Assembly: GCF_040096455.1 (NCBI RefSeq) | Contig: NZ_JBBMER010000003.1 | Location: forward strand, 310,001 to 374,000 | Reading direction: 5' to 3' | Origin: Lachnospira rogosae | GTDB taxonomy: Bacteria > Bacillota > Clostridia > Lachnospirales > Lachnospiraceae | Length of the DNA stretch: 64,000 nucleotides | In this document: positions 1-8,629 of the stretch, piece by piece | How positions within the stretch are numbered: the stretch's first letter is position 1 | How the letters are laid out: each line of letters begins with the position of its first letter | Notes under the pieces: model-generated | Told to the model about the DNA's origin: nothing | The model's input: the letters and a program-made list of their open reading frames with translations, nothing else | Database searches by the model: none | Program-made: the position numbers and the translations under genes

Positions 1-1
1 T

Positions 2-169
2 AAGAATATTGTTATCGAGATTGATAATTTCGATGTTATTAAAGACAAAGAAATACAGGGCTGTATAATAAGATGTTCTAATGATGAGGGTAATTATATT
101 GTCGGCTGTAGAATGCCAGAGGACAGCAATGAGATTAAAGACTATGTAAATAAGAATTATAGTGAGTAA
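2..169 (+). CDS. C-terminal fragment of a possible PilZ-domain protein
   Basis: Only the last 55 codons are inside the window; the gene begins upstream. The tail contains a hydrophobic strand followed by YIVGCRM and then an acidic helix ending EIKDYVNKNYSE. This pattern resembles the end of PilZ (c-di-GMP-binding) domains, but the RxxxR motif that would prove it lies outside the window. The stop is 20 bases before the next gene's start and no terminator lies between them, so the two may be co-transcribed. Confidence 0.4.
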   Translation, partial: KNIVIEIDNFDVIKDKEIQGCIIRCSNDEGNYIVGCRMPEDSNEIKDYVNKNYSE

Positions 170-189
170 TAAAGCAGGAGTTGGTTGTT

Positions 190-1152
190 ATGTCAATTAA
201 GTCAGTTGGAATTATAGGTGCAGGTGCGGTAGGTTCTTATGTTATATGGGGACTTTCAGATGTTAAGGATATAAAGCTTGGAGTTATAGCCTCAGGTGAG
301 AGAAATCAAAAGCTTAAGGCTGATGGCTGTAAGATTAATGGTAATGTATACCGTCCAGAAGTATGGACACCTGACGAAGCCAAAGGTGTTGATTTATTGA
401 TAGTATCATTAAAATACGGAGCACTTCCAGCGGCACTTGATGATATAAAAGCTGCAACTGGTGATAATACTACAGTTATGAGCCTTATGAATGGCGTGGA
501 CAGTGAGGAGATTATTGCTGGTAAGATAGGTTCTTCACATATGCTGTATTCACTTATCAAGGTAGCTTCATCACATAAAGAAGGACAGGGTTATGTATTT
601 AATCCAGACACAACTCTTGGAATTATATATGGAGAGCTTAACGCACCATTTGACAGTGAAAGAGTACGTATGGTTAAGGAACTGTTTGAAAGAGGTAATA
701 TACATTTTCGGGTAACAAAGCATATTAAAGAGGAGATATGGTGTAAGTTCCGACTTAATGTGTGCAATAATCTTCCGCAGGCTATTCTTGGGGCAGGTGT
801 TGGCTGTTACAGGGATAGTGTTCATATGAAGGCAATCAGTGAAGGTCTTCGTAAGGAGCTTGAGGCAGTTGCACTTGCAAAAGGAATTGACATAAGCATT
901 GTTGAGGGTTCTTCCGGCAGGGGCAGTGCAGTCCTTCCAACAGCGAGATATTCAACATTGCAGGATATCGATGCCAAAAGACATACGGAGATAGATATGT
1001 TTTCAGGTGCATTAATGAGAATGGGAAAAGAGCTTGGAATTCCTACACCATATAATGAGTACACTTATCATATGATAAAAGCTATTGAAGAAAAGAACGA
1101 TGGCAGATTTAATTACAATAGTGATAATGAAGAGCTTACGTGGGCGAAATAG
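190..1152 (+). CDS. Ketopantoate reductase family protein (PanE/ApbA-like)
   Basis: The 320-residue protein has the usual length of 2-dehydropantoate 2-reductases, which reduce ketopantoate with NADPH in pantothenate and CoA synthesis. An N-terminal Rossmann motif, GAGAVGSYV, binds the nucleotide. The central segment EIWCKFRLNVCNN carries the lysine and asparagine expected at the catalytic site. The helical C-terminal half ends with RHTEIDMFSG and GIPTPYN, typical of the ApbA_C domain. ATG at 190 is preferred over an upstream TTG because AGGAG at 176-180 is 9 bases away. No panB or panC lies nearby, and this family includes paralogues acting on other 2-oxoacids, so substrate is uncertain. Confidence 0.8.
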   Translation: MSIKSVGIIGAGAVGSYVIWGLSDVKDIKLGVIASGERNQKLKADGCKINGNVYRPEVWTPDEAKGVDLLIVSLKYGALPAALDDIKAATGDNTTVMSLMNGVDSEEIIAGKIGSSHMLYSLIKVASSHKEGQGYVFNPDTTLGIIYGELNAPFDSERVRMVKELFERGNIHFRVTKHIKEEIWCKFRLNVCNNLPQAILGAGVGCYRDSVHMKAISEGLRKELEAVALAKGIDISIVEGSSGRGSAVLPTARYSTLQDIDAKRHTEIDMFSGALMRMGKELGIPTPYNEYTYHMIKAIEEKNDGRFNYNSDNEELTWAK

Positions 1153-1195
1153 TTATGACTGAGAAAGAAAAGAAGAATTCGTGAGTACTAAGAAT

Positions 1196-1231
1196 AAAAG
1201 GTCTTTTTCTGATTACAGAAGAAGACCTTTT
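1196..1231. terminator. Bidirectional terminator between convergent genes
   Basis: AAAAGGTCTT at 1196-1205 pairs with AAGACCTTTT at 1222-1231, giving an A-tract/T-tract hairpin that can end transcription from both the ketopantoate reductase gene and the convergent TetR gene. Confidence 0.75.
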
Positions 1232-1237
1232 AAGTAT

Positions 1238-1813
1238 TTATTTTATTAAAGATAAAACTCCAGTTGATACAAGCTTGGTTACAAGCTTAGCCATTTCGCG
1301 TGGGGACTCAGGATTATCGCTTGAGAGCCACTGTTCGATAAGACCGACACAGCCGTAAAGTATAAAATTACCGTAATATTTACAGTTAATTGAAAGTTCA
1401 GGCGATAATTTACTGATTTCGGTCTGTATGCAGTACATATTATAAAGCTGGTGTATTTTCATAATAAATGAAATGTCACCATTAGGACCTATAAGCACGC
1501 GGAAAAGTTCGGCATTATCGCTTACAAATTCAAATATATCTAAGAATAAAGGATAAGGAAAATCCTTTGTATTCCTGGCATTATATTTTTGAAATATCTG
1601 TATGAACTTGTCGCTAAGCTCCTGTTCTATAGAGGCGAGCATATCGTATATATCTTTGTAATGCAGATAAAACGTGCCCCTGTTAATATCTGCCAGTTCA
1701 CATAATTCCTTTACAGTTATGTCTTTGATGTTTTTTTGTTTCATCAGAGTGGAAAGGCTGTGAATAAGCAGTGTTTTAGTTCTCATTACACGTCTGTCTA
1801 TATTATTTTCCAT
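1238..1813 (-). CDS. TetR/AcrR family repressor
   Basis: The 191-residue protein has a classic TetR N-terminal helix-turn-helix (about residues 10-55, ITVKELCELADINRGTFYLHYKD) followed by a helical ligand-binding domain. It is transcribed away from the MMPL exporter operon. The 259-base gap between them holds three copies of an ATCAACAC repeat overlapping a strong promoter. TetR proteins placed like this usually repress themselves and the divergent exporter and are released by an exported substrate or membrane stress. That role is inferred; the inducer cannot be read from sequence. The ATG at 1813 has an AAAGGG-type ribosome site upstream on the minus strand. Confidence 0.85.
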   Translation of the reverse strand: MENNIDRRVMRTKTLLIHSLSTLMKQKNIKDITVKELCELADINRGTFYLHYKDIYDMLASIEQELSDKFIQIFQKYNARNTKDFPYPLFLDIFEFVSDNAELFRVLIGPNGDISFIMKIHQLYNMYCIQTEISKLSPELSINCKYYGNFILYGCVGLIEQWLSSDNPESPREMAKLVTKLVSTGVLSLIK

Positions 1814-1845
1814 ATATTACCCTTTCTTAAATCTTTCTTAATTAA

Positions 1846-1874
1846 TTGACATATATCAACACAATGTCTATTAA
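1846..1874 (+). promoter_or_regulatory. Sigma-A promoter of the MMPL operon
   Basis: TTGACA at 1846-1851, a 17-base spacer and TATTAA at 1869-1874. It points toward the MMPL gene, with about 190 bases of leader. The first ATCAACAC repeat lies in the spacer, so a bound repressor would block polymerase. Confidence 0.65.
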
Positions 1875-1965
1875 TCAACACTTTGTGCAAAACTGATTAT
1901 TGAGCAAATATTATATGATAATTATAATTATTCTATAAAAATAATCAACACTATGTTTATAAACA
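1855..1965. promoter_or_regulatory. Putative TetR operator repeats
   Basis: Three near-identical direct copies start at 1855, 1874 and 1944: ATCAACACAATGT, ATCAACACTTTGT and ATCAACACTATGT. The first two are 19 bases apart, about two helical turns. The third runs into a perfect 12-base palindrome, TGTTTATAAACA, at 1954-1965. Their position between divergent tetR and MMPL genes and over the -35/-10 region makes them the likely binding sites of the adjacent TetR protein. Confidence 0.55.
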
Positions 1966-2072
1966 CAATAAGCAAAATGAAGAAAGGACGGTACATTTAA
2001 GAAACTGATTAATAATTAAAGTTTATTGAAGATTATTAGGATATTTAGTGAATTATATGTACAGAAGAATTT

Positions 2073-4613
2073 ATGAAGGAAAAAGAAGAAAAGCAAAAGG
2101 GTAATTTTTGGCTTACGGCAGCCACATTTATTGTGAATAAACGTAAAGCAATAGAAATTCTTTTTATTCTTGCGATTATTTATAGTGTGTTATCTATCAA
2201 TAAAGTACAGGTTAATCAGGATATTACATCATACCTGCCAGCCGATAGTGAGACAAGACAGGGATTGTCTATTATGGACGAACAGTTTGTTACATATGGC
2301 AGTGCTAAGGTTATGCTTACCAATGTCACCTATAATCAGGCAGACGAGCTTGTAAGCGAACTTGAGGACATTGATGGAGTTAAGCAGGTAACATTTGATG
2401 ACTCATCAGACCATTATAAAGGTACAGATGCTTTGTTTGATATTACATTTGATGGAACGGAAGATGAGGATATAAGCAAACAGGCATTGAATGATGTCAA
2501 GGATACGTTATCAGATTATGACGTATATGTTTCAACGGAGGTTGGTTCGGAAGAAGATAGTGCGGAATCACTGTCAAAGGATATGAACATTATTCTTGTA
2601 CTGGCAGTAATTATTATAGTAGTTGTGTTAATGCTTTCAACAAAGGCATATCTGCAAATTCCAGTATTGCTCATAACATTTGGTGTTGCGGCAATTCTTA
2701 ATATGGGAACTAATTACTGGTTCGGTACTATTTCGTCTATCACCAACTCGATAGCAGTAGTGTTACAGCTTGCACTGGCTATTGACTATGCGATTATTCT
2801 CTGCGACAGATTTATGGAGGAGCACGAAACGCTTAATGCAGAAGAAGCGGTAAAGGTTGCACTCTCAAAGGCTATTCCAGAGATTAGTTCATCATCACTT
2901 ACAACTGTATCAGGTATGGTTGCAATGATGTTTATGCAGTTCAGGCTTGGTTATGATATGGGTATTATATTGGTTAAGGCCATTATTATAAGTCTTATAT
3001 CAGTATTCTTTCTTATGCCGGGAGTACTGCTTATATTTGCCAAGGGAATTGATAATACACATCACAAATGTTATGTGCCAAAGATTACAATTGTTGGTAA
3101 ATTTGCTAATAAGACCAAATATATAATTCCACCTTTATTTATAGTATTTCTTATAGCAGCAGCTATATTTTCAAATAACTGCCAGTATATTTATGATACA
3201 AGCTCAATTGTGAGTGCGAAAAAGAGTAATGCTAAGATAGCAGAAGAAAGAATAGAGGATACATTTGGCAAGAGCAACCAGTTAGTTGTTATGGTGCCAA
3301 AGGGCGATTATGAGTCAGAGAAGAGAGTGTTAGGCAAATTAGATAATCTAAGCTATGTTACATCAACACTTGGTCTTGCAAATGTGTCAATTAATGATGA
3401 TTATGTGCTTACGGATAAGTTAAATCCTAGACAATTTGCTGAATTGATTGATATAGACAGGGAAGTAGTTGATGTGCTTTATATGGCATATGCTTATAAT
3501 CATGAGCAGTATGGTCCTGTATTTACAGGAGTTAATGATTATGAGGTTCCTATTATTGATATGTTCTTATTCCTTTATGACCAGTATAGGGAAGGTTATG
3601 TAACATTAGATAGTGAGCTGGACGATAAGCTTAACACCCTGTATGATACGCTTCACGATGCCCAGCTACAGCTTCAGGGAAGCGGTTATTCAAGATTTGT
3701 GCTTAACCTTTCACTTCCGGTAGAAGGTCAGGAAACATATGATGCATTGGAAGAAATCCGTGGTATTGCAGCTCAGTATTATGGCACAGATAATGTAGTC
3801 CTTGTTGGTAATTCTACAAGTGACCACGATCTTGAGTCATCATTTGCATCAGATAATATTATTATAAGCGTACTTACTGCACTTTTTGTTATGATAATTC
3901 TGTTCTTTACATTCCAGTCAGCAGGACTTCCAGTGCTTCTTGTTCTTACTATTCAGGGAAGTATATGGGTTAACTTTGCTGTACCGGCATTACAGGGACA
4001 GACAGTATTCTTTATTGCATACCTGATTGTATCAGCAATACAGATGGGTGCTACAATCGATTATGCGATTGTTATATCTAACAGGTATTTGCAGTTAAAG
4101 AAGGAAATGCAGCTTAAAGATGCAATGATTGAGACACTTAACCAGTCATTCCCAACAATATTTACATCAGGTTCAATTCTTACTTGTGCAGGCTTCCTTA
4201 TAGGTGAGATTGCCTCTGATGCGACAGTTGCTTCAATAGGTGTTGCACTTGGACGAGGTACATTAATATCAATTATCCTTGTATTATTCGTGCTTCCACA
4301 GATACTTTTACTTGGAGATATAATTATTGAAAAGACAGCTCTTACAATGAATATTGCAAGACCACAGAAAGAAGTTGCCGGCAGGGTAAGAGTTACAGGA
4401 CACGTCAAAGGTTATGTACAGGGTGAGATTGATGCTGACATTCAGGGAACATTCCAGGGACAGATGAAGGTATCAGTTGATTCACTAATTCCAGGACGTC
4501 AGGGACAGGTTACATATGAAGATACAGATAATCTTTTATTAACAGATAAAAGTGATGGTGTGGATAATACAGAAAATGTTACGAACAATACAGAGAAAGG
4601 AGATGAGCAGTAA
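2073..4613 (+). CDS. MMPL/RND family membrane transporter
   Basis: The 846-residue polytopic protein has the two-fold architecture of MMPL/RND exporters: a membrane helix near residues 29-46, a first extracellular loop, a helix bundle at about 175-330, a second large extracellular loop (about 370-590) and a second bundle at about 595-770. Each bundle carries the proton-relay motif, AIDYAII near residue 238 and TIDYAIV near 663. The hydrophilic tail after residue 775 has short beta-like repeats (VRVTGHVKGYVQGEIDADI), an odd addition. Family members move lipids or hydrophobic compounds using proton motive force. The stop overlaps the next gene's ATG by one base (TAATG), so the two are translationally coupled. 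The ribosome site before 2073 is weak. Confidence 0.85.
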   Translation: MKEKEEKQKGNFWLTAATFIVNKRKAIEILFILAIIYSVLSINKVQVNQDITSYLPADSETRQGLSIMDEQFVTYGSAKVMLTNVTYNQADELVSELEDIDGVKQVTFDDSSDHYKGTDALFDITFDGTEDEDISKQALNDVKDTLSDYDVYVSTEVGSEEDSAESLSKDMNIILVLAVIIIVVVLMLSTKAYLQIPVLLITFGVAAILNMGTNYWFGTISSITNSIAVVLQLALAIDYAIILCDRFMEEHETLNAEEAVKVALSKAIPEISSSSLTTVSGMVAMMFMQFRLGYDMGIILVKAIIISLISVFFLMPGVLLIFAKGIDNTHHKCYVPKITIVGKFANKTKYIIPPLFIVFLIAAAIFSNNCQYIYDTSSIVSAKKSNAKIAEERIEDTFGKSNQLVVMVPKGDYESEKRVLGKLDNLSYVTSTLGLANVSINDDYVLTDKLNPRQFAELIDIDREVVDVLYMAYAYNHEQYGPVFTGVNDYEVPIIDMFLFLYDQYREGYVTLDSELDDKLNTLYDTLHDAQLQLQGSGYSRFVLNLSLPVEGQETYDALEEIRGIAAQYYGTDNVVLVGNSTSDHDLESSFASDNIIISVLTALFVMIILFFTFQSAGLPVLLVLTIQGSIWVNFAVPALQGQTVFFIAYLIVSAIQMGATIDYAIVISNRYLQLKKEMQLKDAMIETLNQSFPTIFTSGSILTCAGFLIGEIASDATVASIGVALGRGTLISIILVLFVLPQILLLGDIIIEKTALTMNIARPQKEVAGRVRVTGHVKGYVQGEIDADIQGTFQGQMKVSVDSLIPGRQGQVTYEDTDNLLLTDKSDGVDNTENVTNNTEKGDEQ

Positions 4614-7429
4614 TGGTAAAGCTTAATACAAAATTTAATAAAATACTTGCAGTAATGCTGTCACTGCTCATTATCTTTGCGGCATTTGGAAATATTATTC
4701 CATATGTGGTACAGGCAGAGGAAGCTGACAGTGATGTTATAGTAATTTCCAGTGCCAGGGAACTTATTGAATTTGCCAATAACTGTAAATATGACAGTTA
4801 CAGCAGGGGCAGGACAGTAAGACTTGCTACAGATATCAATTTATCTAATACAGATTTTAATGGAATACCATATTTTGATGGAACATTTGATGGTGCTAAC
4901 CATACTATAAGAAGCTTTAATGTCGATTATAAGGGTTCAGATTATGGCTTTTTCCGTTACCTTGGAGAAAATGCTTATGTATGCAATTTTAGTGTATCAG
5001 GAAGCGTTAATACATCTGGTTCACAGAAGAATATAGGAGGAATTGCCGGTGTTAATTATGGTACAATAACTAACTGCACATTTTATGGAAAAGTCAATGG
5101 TACAACATATGTAGGTGCGATTGCAGGAATTAATAAGCCGGGTGCTAATATAACTAACTGTCTTAGTGATGCTGTTGTTACAGCAACTAACCAGACAGGT
5201 GGAATAGCTGGCAAGAATGAAGGACTTATAAGTGAATGTGTATCAAGAAGCCGCGTTAATACAGATGAATTAGCTTCATCACTTGATGTCGGTGGAGTTG
5301 ATGTTGGAACATTTAATATTACACAGCACGTTGTAGACCGTAACGATATGGGTGGAATAGCAGGTAATTCATCTGGTGTTATTTCATCGTGTACAAATTA
5401 TGGAACAATTGGATATAACCATACAGGTTATAATGTTGGTGGTATAGCAGGAAGCCAGAATGGAAAGATACTTAACTGTACCAACGAAGGCGATATATAC
5501 GGCAGAAAAGATGTCGGCGGTATTGTCGGACAGGCAGAGCCTTATATAGAGTCTGAATATTTACAGGACAGAATTGATACAATTCAGGGCTCTGTTAATA
5601 ATATAAGCAATACATTAAACAGCTTGTCAGATTCAATGAGCAGTGCTTCATCTAAGACAAGAGATTATGCAGAAAGCATTACTAACCAGTATAAGGAAGA
5701 TGTTGATGTATTATCGGACTCTTTAAAAGAAGTATCTGACTCTATGCAGGATAACCCTGATACAAGAGAGTATTTTGACAATATTGATAATGCTCTTAAT
5801 AAGGTAAAGGACATTCAGGGTGATGATAAAATTTTATCAGACTCCCAGAAAGATGCTATCGATGAGCAGTGGGATATCATTAATGATAATCTTAAGGACA
5901 TCAGTAACACAATGGCAGATTCGAGTGATACAGCAGAAGACTTTGTAAAAGATGTGTCAGACCAGCTTGGAACAGGCAATATTACAGGAGATATTCAAGG
6001 TATTGTAAATGTTCTTGATGAACAGATACAGAATATTTCTGACAGTATCAATACCATTTCTTCACAGATTAACAATATAGGAAGTACAGTGAATGATACA
6101 GCACAGCTTGTTACAAGTGATGACAGTCATATAGAAGATATTTCCACGGCGGAAAATGCAAAGAATACAGACGGTGTTATAACTAAATCAGTGAACAGGG
6201 GAACTGTATACGGTGACCTTAATGTAGGTGGAATAACAGGAACTATGAACATTGAATATGATGTAGACCCTGAGTATGATCTGGATTTAAGAAGTTCAAC
6301 AAATGTCAAGCTCCGTTCAACAGTCAATGACATAGTAATATACTGTGTTAATTATGGAGAGGTTACTTCCAGAAAAGATTGTGCAGGCGGAATAACCGGT
6401 TTGCAGGAATTAGGACTTATATATGGCTGCGAGGGCTATGGAAGTGTTAAGTCTGAAACTGGTGATTACGCAGGTGGAATAGCTGGTAACAGTGTCAGTT
6501 CAGTATCAGATAATTACAGCCTTTGCAATGTTGAAAGTGACAGTTATGCAGGTGGAATATGCGGACAGGGATACACAGTTAAGAATAATGTGTCCATTGC
6601 AACAATCAGCGGTGATGGTGAGAAAAAAGGTGTGATTGCCGGAACTACTGATTCAGAAGGAAGCGTAAGAAATAATATATTTGTGAGTGACATTTTAGGC
6701 GGCATAGATGATATTAATTATAGCGGTATTGCTGATAAGGTAACATATGATTATGTTATGTCACTTGATAATATTCCAGAAGGCTTTCATCAGATAACAA
6801 TAACATTTAAAGCTGATGATTACGTTGCTGGAACTAAGGTAATAGCCTACAATGGCAATATTACAACATCAGACCTGCCATCAATACCAAAGAAAGACGG
6901 ATATTATGGCGAATGGCCGGCAGATATTACAGTAAGTCCTATAACACAGAATAAAGTTGTTGAGGCAGAATATCACCTCTGGACAGAAAGTCTTGCATCT
7001 AATGAGAAAAATGCAGATGGCAAAATATTATTCCTTGCAGAAGGTAAGTTCTACAACGATGACAAGCTTGTAACCAGGACTTGTGACATAAGCGGTCTGT
7101 CAGGAGATGTAGTATATGCTTATAGCTGGCAGATATTAAGCTCTCACACAAGCCAGCAGGATACTGTTACAGGGCATTTTCTTGTAGAAGATAGTGATGG
7201 CAGCAATGAAATATGGTATGTAGATAAAGACGGCAACAACTGGGTCAAAGCAGACACGAAAAAGAACGGCAGTTACATAACAGCCGTAATCCCATACGAA
7301 GCCGATTGTGCCCTTATACACAAGAGCTCCAACAAAATAATCTACTACATAGCCGCCGCTATAGCCATAATACTTCTTGCTACAATAATAATAATAAAGC
7401 ACAAGAAAGCCAAACCAACAGGTAAGTAG
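4613..7429 (+). CDS. Surface GLUG-repeat protein with central coiled coil, membrane-anchored
   Basis: This 938-residue exported protein has a signal peptide (residues 1 to about 35, ending VQAEE), an N-terminal beta-helix-like array of GLUG motifs (GGIAGVNYG, GGIAGKNEG, GGIAGNSSG, GGIAGSQNG, GGIVGQ; about 140-310), a heptad-rich coiled-coil segment (about 312-508), more GLUG motifs (GGITGTM, GGITGLQ, GGIAGNS, GGICGQG; about 535-660), Flg_new-like beta repeats, and a C-terminal membrane helix followed by KHKKAKPTGK. GLUG motifs occur in surface proteins of gut bacteria. Translational coupling to the MMPL gene suggests an extracellular partner or periplasmic-like adaptor of that exporter; this is inference. 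The last 150 bases use more C-ending codons than the rest. Confidence 0.75.
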   Translation: MVKLNTKFNKILAVMLSLLIIFAAFGNIIPYVVQAEEADSDVIVISSARELIEFANNCKYDSYSRGRTVRLATDINLSNTDFNGIPYFDGTFDGANHTIRSFNVDYKGSDYGFFRYLGENAYVCNFSVSGSVNTSGSQKNIGGIAGVNYGTITNCTFYGKVNGTTYVGAIAGINKPGANITNCLSDAVVTATNQTGGIAGKNEGLISECVSRSRVNTDELASSLDVGGVDVGTFNITQHVVDRNDMGGIAGNSSGVISSCTNYGTIGYNHTGYNVGGIAGSQNGKILNCTNEGDIYGRKDVGGIVGQAEPYIESEYLQDRIDTIQGSVNNISNTLNSLSDSMSSASSKTRDYAESITNQYKEDVDVLSDSLKEVSDSMQDNPDTREYFDNIDNALNKVKDIQGDDKILSDSQKDAIDEQWDIINDNLKDISNTMADSSDTAEDFVKDVSDQLGTGNITGDIQGIVNVLDEQIQNISDSINTISSQINNIGSTVNDTAQLVTSDDSHIEDISTAENAKNTDGVITKSVNRGTVYGDLNVGGITGTMNIEYDVDPEYDLDLRSSTNVKLRSTVNDIVIYCVNYGEVTSRKDCAGGITGLQELGLIYGCEGYGSVKSETGDYAGGIAGNSVSSVSDNYSLCNVESDSYAGGICGQGYTVKNNVSIATISGDGEKKGVIAGTTDSEGSVRNNIFVSDILGGIDDINYSGIADKVTYDYVMSLDNIPEGFHQITITFKADDYVAGTKVIAYNGNITTSDLPSIPKKDGYYGEWPADITVSPITQNKVVEAEYHLWTESLASNEKNADGKILFLAEGKFYNDDKLVTRTCDISGLSGDVVYAYSWQILSSHTSQQDTVTGHFLVEDSDGSNEIWYVDKDGNNWVKADTKKNGSYITAVIPYEADCALIHKSSNKIIYYIAAAIAIILLATIIIIKHKKAKPTGK

Positions 7430-7458
7430 TAAGAAACAAAAGCCAATATAAGATATGA

Positions 7459-7524
7459 AAAAATGCTCCCATCCAGCTAACAGGTAAATCCCAATTCACC
7501 AATCATCTGGAAAGGAGCATTTTT
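7459..7524 (+). terminator. Terminator of the MMPL operon
   Basis: AAAAATGCTCC at 7459-7469 pairs perfectly with GGAGCATTTTT at 7514-7524. The arms are 11 bp with a 44-base interior and the hairpin ends in T5. It lies 30 bases after the surface-protein stop. Confidence 0.65.
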
Positions 7525-7637
7525 AAATATCATACCAAAGCGAATAATATACGATATAGTCATAACACTCTACAGAGTTCATCTACAAAGAACAGTGTCC
7601 ACACGTCACAACAATCTACACCAAGTTGTGAGCCTAT

Positions 7638-7770
7638 GCTATATTGCAAGCTGGGTACTGTTGAAGCCGCCGGTACTTAGCGGCTGTCCTTTAGCCGCTT
7701 AGTATCCGCTGCGGTTTCAAGTAGCGGGAGCGTGCCCAGCGGTAATATAGCAGAGCCTCGCAACGTCCGT
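7638..7770 (-). repeat. GC-rich hairpin repeat, copy A (full length)
   Basis: One long imperfect inverted repeat folds almost completely: GCTATATT/AATATAGC (7638-7645 with 7744-7751), GCTGGGTAC/GTGCCCAGC (7650-7658 with 7732-7740), a TTGAAGCCGC stem (7661-7670 with 7711-7720), and an inner hairpin TTAGCGGCT-GTCCTTT-AGCCGCTTAG. The minus strand matches the plus strand of copy B at 8630-8724, with shared sequence continuing to CAACGTCCGT (7761-7770). It is much richer in GC than its surroundings and carries no gene. Copies A and B bracket the cupin gene as inverted repeats. The rest of the 7430-7809 gap shows only the terminator upstream. Confidence 0.8.
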
Positions 7771-7809
7771 TAGTAATAGCTGTCCGTCATTCATCACTGC
7801 TTTTTGGAA

Positions 7810-8454
7810 TTACTCTAACACAAGTAAAAGCGCCATCTTAAACTTTCCATTAGCTGTCACACTATGAAGTCCATTTTTTTCAAAACGGAAACATTCACCT
7901 TCTGAAAGCTCATAATCTTTACCTTCATATCCTATAGTTGCCTTGCCTTCAAGTGCAAATACGATAGCATTACCAGGTGCTCTGTGAGGTGTAAGACCTG
8001 TTCCCTCATCAAATGCCATAAGCACATACTTCATATCAGGAGTGCTTACAACATCCATATTGGCAATACTGCCTTCTTCGTAAGATATAAGGTTCTTAAG
8101 TGCAAATACTTCATTAGTTTTTACGTTAGCGTTCATATTAATATCCTTTCCTGTACATATAATCTCTGTATACACAATTCCGTTAGATGTCTGCATTCCG
8201 CATAATGTACCAGCAGGTACAATAAGCAGTTCATCTGGCTGTAATTTAATAATCTCTGGTTCTTCTCCAATAATGAATTCTCCCCAGCCGGAAGCTCCAA
8301 TATACATAGTCATTCTGTCATAGCTTTCCTGACTTATGGAAGTATCCTTTCCCATAGAGAAGTAAGTTACTTTGGTAGAATTGCCAAGCTTGGAATCTCT
8401 TGAGATAGTCATACCATTTCTTGTCGGGCGAAGTTCTTCAATACTAAATTTCAT
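7810..8454 (-). CDS. Two-domain cupin protein
   Basis: The 214-residue soluble protein has two cupin-like beta barrels. The first (about 40-110) contains FIIGEEPEIIKLQPDELLIVPAGT. The second (about 135-212) has GLTPHRAPGNAIVFALEGKATIGY and ECFRFEKNGLHSV, with histidines placed like cupin metal ligands. Cupins of this kind bind metals or small molecules or act as enzymes; the substrate is not recognisable. GGAGG sits directly upstream of the ATG on the minus strand. It is divergent from an HxlR regulator that probably controls it, and it is bracketed by inverted hairpin repeats A and B. Confidence 0.75.
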   Translation of the reverse strand: MKFSIEELRPTRNGMTISRDSKLGNSTKVTYFSMGKDTSISQESYDRMTMYIGASGWGEFIIGEEPEIIKLQPDELLIVPAGTLCGMQTSNGIVYTEIICTGKDINMNANVKTNEVFALKNLISYEEGSIANMDVVSTPDMKYVLMAFDEGTGLTPHRAPGNAIVFALEGKATIGYEGKDYELSEGECFRFEKNGLHSVTANGKFKMALLLVLE

Positions 8455-8525
8455 AATCCTCCAATCTGATGAATAGGGTACATCTAATAGGTGTGGTTGT
8501 ATAATAATTCTTGTTACAATTTAGA

Positions 8526-8590
8526 ATATAACCTATAATTATATAAATGGGAAGTACGCACATTTAGGTTATATACTTTCCTTTAGGTTA
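8526..8590. promoter_or_regulatory. Inverted TAGGTTA repeats between cupin and hxlR
   Basis: ATATAACCTA at 8526-8535 and TAGGTTATAT at 8565-8574 are perfect 10-base inverted arms. A third half-site, TTTAGGTTA, lies at 8582-8590. They occupy the shared upstream region of the divergent cupin and HxlR genes and are the best candidate operator there. Confidence 0.45.
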
Positions 8591-8629
8591 GTGTGGAGTG
8601 AAAAAATTCTGGCGGAGGGGTAATGGAGG

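Noticed and set aside
5030..5530. Regularly spaced DNA repeats that might suggest a CRISPR array
   Set aside because: The repeats encode GGIAG-type GLUG motifs in frame and vary at third positions, so they are protein repeats.
7136..7402. Tyrosine-rich minus-strand frame at the end of the GLUG gene
   Set aside because: Opposite a clear C-terminal membrane anchor of the plus-strand gene, with no ribosome site; only the codon shift there is real.
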